DNA of 10,231 bases from Planctomycetota bacterium (GTDB taxonomy: Bacteria > Planctomycetota > Planctomycetia > Pirellulales > Thermoguttaceae): NCBI GenBank assembly GCA_021784975.1, contig JAJYGU010000269.1, forward strand, positions 1 to 10,231. Direction: 5' to 3'. The position numbers were made by a program, and so were the translations under genes. The notes under the pieces are model-generated. The model saw only the letters and a list, made by a program, of their open reading frames with translations, did no database searches and was not told the origin of the DNA. Each line of letters starts with the position of its first letter. Within the stretch, counting starts at the first letter, position 1. Shown piece after piece: positions 7,240 through 10,231 of the stretch.

Positions 7240-7248
7240 GCGTTTGCG

Positions 7249-7304
7249 GGGGACTGTCCCGATTTTTGCGGCAGGAGGCCGCAAAAATGGGACTGTCCCC
7301 TTTT
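7249..7304. repeat. REP-like long palindrome, copy 2
   Basis: The left arm (7249-7272) reads GGGGACTGTCCC, G, ATTTTTGCGGC. The loop is AGGAG. The right arm (7278-7304) reads GCCGCAAAAAT, GGGACTGTCCCC, TTTT. It is the same design as 330-418, with the same bulged G and T-T mismatch, but with GCGGC in place of GTGGCG at the stem tip and a much shorter loop. It lies 9 bases after the methyltransferase stop and ends in TTTT, so it may also act as a transcription terminator for that gene and insulate the sigma-factor promoter. Confidence 0.85.
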
Positions 7305-7331
7305 GGCCGCCGGATGACACGTTACGCCTGC

Positions 7332-7361
7332 TTGGCACCTCCGGCCGCCGCGCGGTATATT
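7332..7361 (+). promoter_or_regulatory. Promoter of the sigma factor gene, start-proximal
   Basis: TTGGCA (7332-7337) and TATATT (7356-7361) are spaced by 18 bases, matching sigma-70 consensus at 5 of 6 positions each. The -10 ends only 7 bases before the ATG at 7369, so transcription should start at or within a base or two of the start codon, and no Shine-Dalgarno is present. This points to a leaderless mRNA. Confidence 0.55.
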
Positions 7362-7368
7362 CGCCGCT

Positions 7369-7986
7369 ATGGACAGCGGCGATGCTTCGAGGTTTTCACA
7401 CTTGCTCCAGGGCGCTCGGCAGGGGGACGGCGATTGCCGCGAGCGGCTGTTTGCCTTGTGTCGCTCCTATTTGGGCCTGGTCGCCCGATCGCAGGTGGAG
7501 ACTTGGCTGCGGCGGAAGGTCGACGCCTCGGACCTGGTCCAGGAGACGATGCTCGAGGCCTATCGCGATTTCGAGCGCTTCGATGGCTGCACCGAGAAAG
7601 AATGGTTGGCCTGGCTGCGGAAGATCCTGGACCACAACGCGGCCGACTTTGTCCGCCGCTATCGCGGGACGGCGAAACGCGCGGCCGGCCGTGAGGTGCC
7701 GTTTCGCGACCCGAACGATAGCGCTCCGCGCGGCGCGCCCGAGCCGGCCGCCCCCGAGGCCACGCCCAGCCAAGAAGTCTTGCGGCTTGACACCGAGTTG
7801 CGGTTGGCGGCCGCGGTGGCCGAACTCCCCTCCGACTATCAAGAGGTCATTCTCTTGCGCAACCTCCAGCGGCTCTCGTTCAACGAAGTGGCCCAACGGA
7901 TGGGGCGATCGCGGCCGGCCGTGCAGATGCTCTGGATGCGAGCCATCCGCAGGCTGCAAACGGTGTTGGAGGGCGAGCAGCCATGA
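7369..7986 (+). CDS. ECF-type RNA polymerase sigma factor
   Basis: A 205-residue group 4 (extracytoplasmic function) sigma factor that directs RNA polymerase to its own promoter set. Region 2 covers about 24-104, with DASDLVQETMLEAYRDFERF (52-71) as the core-binding and -10-melting helices, and EWLAWLRKILDHNAADFVRRY after it. A variable Pro/Ala-rich linker follows (110-137). Region 4 covers about 146-200: LPSDYQEVILLRN, then the helix-turn-helix LSFNEVAQRMGRSRPAVQMLWMRAIRRL, which reads the -35. The protein has no anti-sigma gene beside it. Instead its stop overlaps the start of a Ser/Thr kinase (ATGA), an arrangement I associate with planctomycete ECF groups, where the kinase is thought to control the sigma factor. 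The ATG has a -10 box 7 bases upstream and no RBS. Confidence 0.93.
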   Translation: MDSGDASRFSHLLQGARQGDGDCRERLFALCRSYLGLVARSQVETWLRRKVDASDLVQETMLEAYRDFERFDGCTEKEWLAWLRKILDHNAADFVRRYRGTAKRAAGREVPFRDPNDSAPRGAPEPAAPEATPSQEVLRLDTELRLAAAVAELPSDYQEVILLRNLQRLSFNEVAQRMGRSRPAVQMLWMRAIRRLQTVLEGEQP

Positions 7987-9668
7987 GCGATCCCGCCCGC
8001 GACCAGCAGGAATTGACGCTACTGGACGCTTATCTCGACGACCTTCAGGCGGGACGGGCGCCGGATCGCCAGGCGCTGCTGCGCGAATATCCGCAACTGG
8101 CCTCGGCCTTGGACTGCTTGGAGGCCCTGGAGGTGTTAGCGCCCCCACCAGAACCGCGAAATCCGCGGGCGCGCGGCCCGGCCGAAAAAGAGCCGCCAAC
8201 GCCCGACCGCGCGGCCGCCGAGTCCGGAGAGGCCTCAGGCTGGGTCCCGCCGAGCGGCGATTTGCCGCGGGATTTCGGCCCCTACGAATTGATTCGCGAG
8301 ATCGGCCGCGGCGGGATGGGCGTGGTTTACGAAGCGCGGCAGAAAGGGCTCGATCGCTCGGTGGCGGTGAAAATGATCCTGGCCAGCCACCTGGCCTCGG
8401 CGGATTTGGTCCGGCGTTTTCAGGCCGAGGCCAAGGCCGCCGCCCGGCTGCGACATTCCCACATCGTCCATATCCACGAAGTGGGGCAACTCCACGGCCA
8501 GGACTTCTTTGCCATGGAGTACATCGACGGGCCAAGCCTGGCCCAGCGAATCGCTCAGGGGCTGGTGGATGTGCCGACCGCGGTCCGGCTGGTGGCAACC
8601 GTTGCCCGGGCGGTCGAACACTTGCACCAGCAAGGCATCGTTCACCGCGATCTCAAGCCGTCGAACATCCTCTTGGACGAAGAGCTTCAGCCCTACGTGA
8701 GCGACTTTGGCCTGGCCAAGGTCTTTGCTCCAGACGCGGAGATGACCGCCAGCGGCGTGATTGCCGGCACGCCGAGCTACATGGCCCCCGAGCAGGCATC
8801 GGGTCGTCATGCTGAAATCGGGCCGGCGACCGATGTCTACAGCCTCGGGGCAATTCTCTACGAGCTGCTGACCGGGCAGCCGCCCTTTCACGGCGAGACG
8901 CCGTTGGACACCCTCATGAACGTCTTGAGCGGCGATCCGGTCCTGCCGCGGACGCTCAATCCGCGGATTCCGCGGGGGCTGGAGTTGATCTGCCTGAAGT
9001 GCTTGGAGAAGACGCCGCCCGCTCGCTACGCCTCGGCCGCCGCGCTGACCGATGACCTGGAACGATTTGCTCGCGGGGAAGTGCTGGAGGTCCGGCCGCC
9101 CACGGCGGTGCAACGCTTCTGGGGTTGGAGCCGCCGGCAGCCGGCCTTGGCCTCACGGTTGGCGGCCTTGAGCCTCTTCTATCTGGTGGAGACGATTACC
9201 TATGCCACCGGGCATGTCGACGGCCGATTCCACGCCAAAATGTCGGCCGTGGTTGCCTTTTGGGCAATTGTGTCGATCGTCTGCCAGCAGTTCTTGGAGA
9301 AGCCGCGATCGGCATTCGCGGCCCGCTACGTGTGGGGGCTGCTGGATGCGGCGGCGCTGTTGGCGGCTTTGCTGATTGGCGACGGCGCGGCCAGTTCCTT
9401 GCTGGTGGGCTATCCGTTGGTGATTGTCGGTTCGGCGCTGTGGTTCCGAGTGCGGTTTGTATGGTTCGTCACTGGCCTGTCGCTACTGTCGTACGGAATC
9501 CTGGTGATCGATTTCTACGCCTGGCGGATTGACCTTCATCAAGGCATCTACACGGGATGGGATCGGCACGTGATCTTCGCGGTCGCCTTGCTCGTGCTCG
9601 GTGGAGTGGTGGCGTACCTGGTTGACCGGGTGCGAACGCTGAGCAATTTCTACGGGCGGGCCCTGTAG
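7983..9668 (+). CDS. Membrane-anchored Ser/Thr protein kinase
   Basis: A 561-residue Hanks-type kinase that phosphorylates Ser/Thr of cytoplasmic partners, here perhaps the co-encoded sigma factor. Residues 1-55 hold a short helical region (LDAYLDDLQAGRAPDRQALL) common at the N-terminus of such kinases in planctomycetes, followed by a Pro/Ala-rich linker. The kinase domain runs from about 101 to 365: Gly loop IGRGGMGVVY (107-116), ATP-binding K130, helix-C E149, HRDLKPSN (221-228) with catalytic D223, DFG (241-243), APE (268-270) and D284. All key residues are present, so it should be active. RFWGWSRRQP (378-387) is the typical juxtamembrane motif. The rest (about 392-550) is very hydrophobic with roughly six membrane segments and only short loops, and lacks the WD40, TPR or extracellular sensor domains common in relatives. 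The start overlaps the sigma factor stop by 4 bases. Confidence 0.93.
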   Translation: MSDPARDQQELTLLDAYLDDLQAGRAPDRQALLREYPQLASALDCLEALEVLAPPPEPRNPRARGPAEKEPPTPDRAAAESGEASGWVPPSGDLPRDFGPYELIREIGRGGMGVVYEARQKGLDRSVAVKMILASHLASADLVRRFQAEAKAAARLRHSHIVHIHEVGQLHGQDFFAMEYIDGPSLAQRIAQGLVDVPTAVRLVATVARAVEHLHQQGIVHRDLKPSNILLDEELQPYVSDFGLAKVFAPDAEMTASGVIAGTPSYMAPEQASGRHAEIGPATDVYSLGAILYELLTGQPPFHGETPLDTLMNVLSGDPVLPRTLNPRIPRGLELICLKCLEKTPPARYASAAALTDDLERFARGEVLEVRPPTAVQRFWGWSRRQPALASRLAALSLFYLVETITYATGHVDGRFHAKMSAVVAFWAIVSIVCQQFLEKPRSAFAARYVWGLLDAAALLAALLIGDGAASSLLVGYPLVIVGSALWFRVRFVWFVTGLSLLSYGILVIDFYAWRIDLHQGIYTGWDRHVIFAVALLVLGGVVAYLVDRVRTLSNFYGRAL

Positions 9669-9701
9669 ATTCCTGCACTTCTCTTCGCTCCGCATCCCTG
9701 G

Positions 9702-9707
9702 TATCCT
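9702..9707 (+). promoter_or_regulatory. proB: Start-proximal -10-like box of proB
   Basis: TATCCT in the string GGTATCCTGGACCGCTATG, ending 8 bases before the proB ATG. It closely resembles GGTATATTCGCCGCTATG before the sigma gene. The -35 match (TTCTCT at 9679-9684, 17-base spacing) is poor. If used, the transcript would be leaderless. The 47-base gap after the kinase gene has no other signal. Confidence 0.4.
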
Positions 9708-9715
9708 GGACCGCT

Positions 9716-10231
9716 ATGAAAGACCTGCTGCGACAAGAGATTGCCGCCTTGGCCGGTACCATCGTGGTGAAGGTCGGCACACGGGTGCTGACCCGCCAAG
9801 ACGGACAGCTTGACGAGGATCGGATCAACGGGCTGGCCGGCCAAGTCCACGCTGCTATGGCGGCGGGCCGGAAGGTGGTGTTGGTCAGCTCGGGGGCGGT
9901 GGGGGCCGGCATGGGACGGCTGGGGCTGAAGATCCGCCCCACCGATCTCGCTCGTTTGCAGGCGGTGGCCGCCGTCGGGCAGAGCATCTTGGTCGAGGCC
10001 TACGAGCGTTCGCTCCACAGACACAACCATCACGCTGCCCAAGTCTTGCTCACCGCTGAAGACCTGGAAAACCGCGTCCGTTATCTCAACGCCCGGAATA
10101 CGCTGGTCACGCTCCTGGAATTGGGGGCCGTACCGATCATCAACGAAAACGACACGGTATCGGTCGAAGAACTGCAAACCACCTTCGGCGACAACGACCG
10201 GCTGGCAGCCATCGTCACCAACCTGATCCGC
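9716..10231 (+). CDS. proB: Glutamate 5-kinase (N-terminal part, cut by window end)
   Basis: The first 172 codons of a cytosolic amino-acid kinase that phosphorylates L-glutamate with ATP, the first committed step of proline synthesis. Landmarks: VVKVGT (17-22) with ATP-contacting K19, SSGAVGAG (58-65), LQAVAAVGQ (81-89), the glutamate-binding INENDTV (142-148) and FGDNDRLAAIV (157-167). All are in the usual order and spacing for ProB. Family members are about 260-370 residues, depending on whether a C-terminal PUA domain is present, so the missing part would settle that. The ATG at 9716 has no Shine-Dalgarno, but a -10-like box lies 8 bases before it. Like trehalose, proline is a compatible solute, but proB is also housekeeping and lies in a separate unit 5 kb from otsAB, so I draw no link. 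Confidence 0.93.
   Translation, partial: MKDLLRQEIAALAGTIVVKVGTRVLTRQDGQLDEDRINGLAGQVHAAMAAGRKVVLVSSGAVGAGMGRLGLKIRPTDLARLQAVAAVGQSILVEAYERSLHRHNHHAAQVLLTAEDLENRVRYLNARNTLVTLLELGAVPIINENDTVSVEELQTTFGDNDRLAAIVTNLIR

Noticed and set aside
6277..7338. Long minus-strand open frame (353 codons) over the methyltransferase and repeats
   Set aside because: It lies opposite a gene with clear SpoU motifs, and its ends are translated palindromes (KGTVPF-type text from the REP arms). No domain is visible.
7085..8815. 576-codon plus-strand and 400-codon minus-strand frames over the sigma/kinase genes
   Set aside because: They are Arg/Pro/Gly-rich shadows produced by GC-rich codon use; the sigma and kinase frames carry all conserved motifs.

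Overview
The window is GC-rich, gene-dense bacterial DNA that most resembles a planctomycete, probably of the Pirellulales/Thermogutta kind. This rests on gene content, not on a search. The pointers are an ECF sigma factor overlapping a membrane-anchored Ser/Thr kinase, the kinase's RxWxWxRRxP-type juxtamembrane motif, the style of the SpoU/TrmH methyltransferase and the N-terminus of the truncated sensor protein. It reads as ordinary chromosome with several repeat-rich intergenic stretches. I see no IS element, CRISPR array, rRNA or tRNA.

Layout. 1-307 (-): N-terminus of a membrane-anchored sensor, probably a histidine kinase, running off the left edge. 308-718: intergenic, with a REP-like palindrome (330-418) and a possible minus-strand promoter. 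719-4501 (+): a compact four-gene unit made of a GNAT acetyltransferase, a CsrA domain fused in frame to an atypical response-regulator receiver, trehalose-6-phosphate synthase (otsA) and trehalose-6-phosphate phosphatase (otsB). 4511-6049 (-): a convergent GspE/PilB-type secretion ATPase whose N-terminal region carries an internal duplication. 6050-6738: about 690 bases without a protein gene, packed with palindromes. It includes a TATAAT box, a run of hairpins and a terminator-like stem-loop that together look like a small RNA or an attenuated leader. 6739-7239 (+): a SpoU-family RNA 2'-O-methyltransferase. 7249-7304: a second copy of the REP-like palindrome. 7369-9668 (+): the sigma/kinase pair. 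9716 to the right edge (+): the first 172 codons of glutamate 5-kinase (proB).

How the genes work together. OtsA and OtsB together make trehalose from UDP-glucose and glucose-6-phosphate, a common answer to osmotic, desiccation or heat stress. Placing a CsrA-type RNA-binding regulator directly upstream suggests post-transcriptional control of this unit, possibly including its own mRNA. The fused receiver domain has Glu where the phosphorylated Asp is expected, so it may be locked in one state. An intact ribosome-binding site and ATG lie at the domain junction, so the receiver could also be made alone. The sigma/kinase pair is probably a separate signalling module. Two genes here (sigma factor and proB) have -10-like boxes only 7-8 bases before the ATG, suggesting leaderless or nearly leaderless transcripts.

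The most notable items are the CsrA-receiver fusion in a trehalose operon, the candidate structured RNA at about 6514-6644, the in-frame duplication in the secretion ATPase, and at least two families of dispersed-type palindromic repeats.
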